From assembly GCA_003567075.1 (NCBI GenBank), contig PXAU01000127.1:1-7634 (forward strand): DNA of 7,634 nucleotides. Reading direction: 5' to 3'. Shown here in pieces: positions 7,212 through 7,634 of this stretch. The notes under the pieces were generated by a model. The model saw nothing but the letters and a program-made list of their open reading frames with translations, searched no databases and was not told the origin of the DNA. Every line of letters begins with the position of its first letter. Within the stretch, counting starts at the first letter, position 1. Position numbers and translations under genes: made by a program. Origin of the DNA: Trueperaceae bacterium. GTDB taxonomy: Bacteria > Deinococcota > Deinococci > Deinococcales > Trueperaceae.

Positions 7212-7634
7212 TCAGGTGGTGCGTCGACCCAGGAATGCCTCGAGTGGGTCCTCCATGCTCGAGAGCGCATAGGGCACCACGTGCGCGTCGAAGCCCGTCT
7301 CGCGCAGGAGCGCCAGCCAGGTGCTGCGTTCGAAGAGCCCGTTCAGGTGCCGGTCATGCACCGCCTCGACGTGGTCGCCCTGGCGCAACAGGTAGGCCAT
7401 GTCGACGGTGACGACCGTGTCGCTGGGTTCGGGGTCATAGCACCACTCGAGGTAGCGCAGGGCCCGACCGTCGCCGTCATGACCGCCGTGCGAGGTGGAG
7501 GGGCGGAAGGTCTCGCGCAGGTGATCGGGCGTGAACAGGGCCACCCCACCGGGCCGACAGTGCGCGAAGGCGGTCGCCATGGCGGCGCGCAGGTCTGCCT
7601 CACGGGTCAGGTAGGACACGGCGTCGTGCACGAG
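7212..7634 (-). CDS. Class I SAM-dependent methyltransferase, C-terminal part, cut by window edge
   Basis: The visible 140 residues are the second half of a Rossmann-fold methyltransferase that transfers the methyl group of S-adenosylmethionine. They begin with LVHDAVSYL, the segment after strand 4 in class I enzymes, and continue with CRPGGVALFTPD, the Pro-Gly-Gly turn and strand 5. A strand-rich insert (LRYLEWCYDPEPSDTVVTVDMAYLL) precedes GLFERSTWLALLRETGF, a motif common at the end of this fold where an aromatic-Ser/Thr helix leads to the last strands. The SAM-binding glycine motif I (Gly-x-Gly-x-Gly) lies upstream, outside the window. The layout recalls small-molecule or sugar N-methyltransferases of the DesVI type, but the substrate cannot be told. 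The frame is open at the right edge and the stop is at 7214-7212. The protease gene follows on the same strand 127 bases later, probably as a separate unit given its own leader. Confidence 0.8.
   Translation of the reverse strand, partial: LVHDAVSYLTREADLRAAMATAFAHCRPGGVALFTPDHLRETFRPSTSHGGHDGDGRALRYLEWCYDPEPSDTVVTVDMAYLLRQGDHVEAVHDRHLNGLFERSTWLALLRETGFDAHVVPYALSSMEDPLEAFLGRRTT

Noticed and set aside
7085..7270. 62-codon N-terminal extension of the protease from an in-frame ATG at 7270
   Set aside because: It would overlap the methyltransferase end and bury the signal peptide and lipobox, and the ATG at 7084 has a strong ribosome-binding site.

Overview
This GC-rich window holds five protein-coding genes and no RNA genes, mobile elements or CRISPR. 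The arginyl-tRNA synthetase resembles, from memory, the Thermus thermophilus enzyme through the HVGH region, the MSGRKG loop and the C-terminal end LGI-x-APE-x-M. Together with leaderless-looking starts behind TANNNT boxes, this suggests Deinococcota (Deinococcus-Thermus), perhaps a Truepera- or Deinococcus-like lineage. The phylum is an inference; the species cannot be told from this window.

Layout. (1) Positions 1-1569, minus strand: the first 523 codons of the ATP-dependent protease Lon, cut by the left edge before its proteolytic domain. (2) Positions 1570-1835: the divergent control region between lon and argS. It holds a sigma70-like lon promoter with an inverted repeat over its -10 box, three ACGCGT cores (two in longer palindromes), and a TANNNT box just before argS. 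(3) Positions 1836-3713, plus strand: argS, complete. (4) Positions 3735-4772, plus strand: a bacterial deoxyhypusine synthase-like protein, 21 bases after argS, with its own TANNNT box in the gap. (5) Positions 4774-4816: a long GC-rich hairpin filling the gap between two convergent stop codons. (6) Positions 4817-7084, minus strand: a subtilisin-family (S8) lipoprotein protease with a dockerin-like, EF-hand-like tail and an unassigned C-terminal region. (7) Positions 7085-7211: its leader region. (8) Positions 7212-7634, minus strand: the C-terminal part of a class I SAM-dependent methyltransferase, cut by the right edge.

Functionally the window is mostly chromosomal housekeeping (protein quality control, tRNA charging) plus one surface protease. 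The two items most worth follow-up are the deoxyhypusine synthase-like enzyme, which keeps the catalytic lysine and NAD-site signatures but seems to have lost several amine-binding residues, and the protease tail, whose Asp/Asn/Gly-rich module is not a standard subtilisin part. I do not see a defence system, a biosynthetic cluster or an obvious new multi-gene system.
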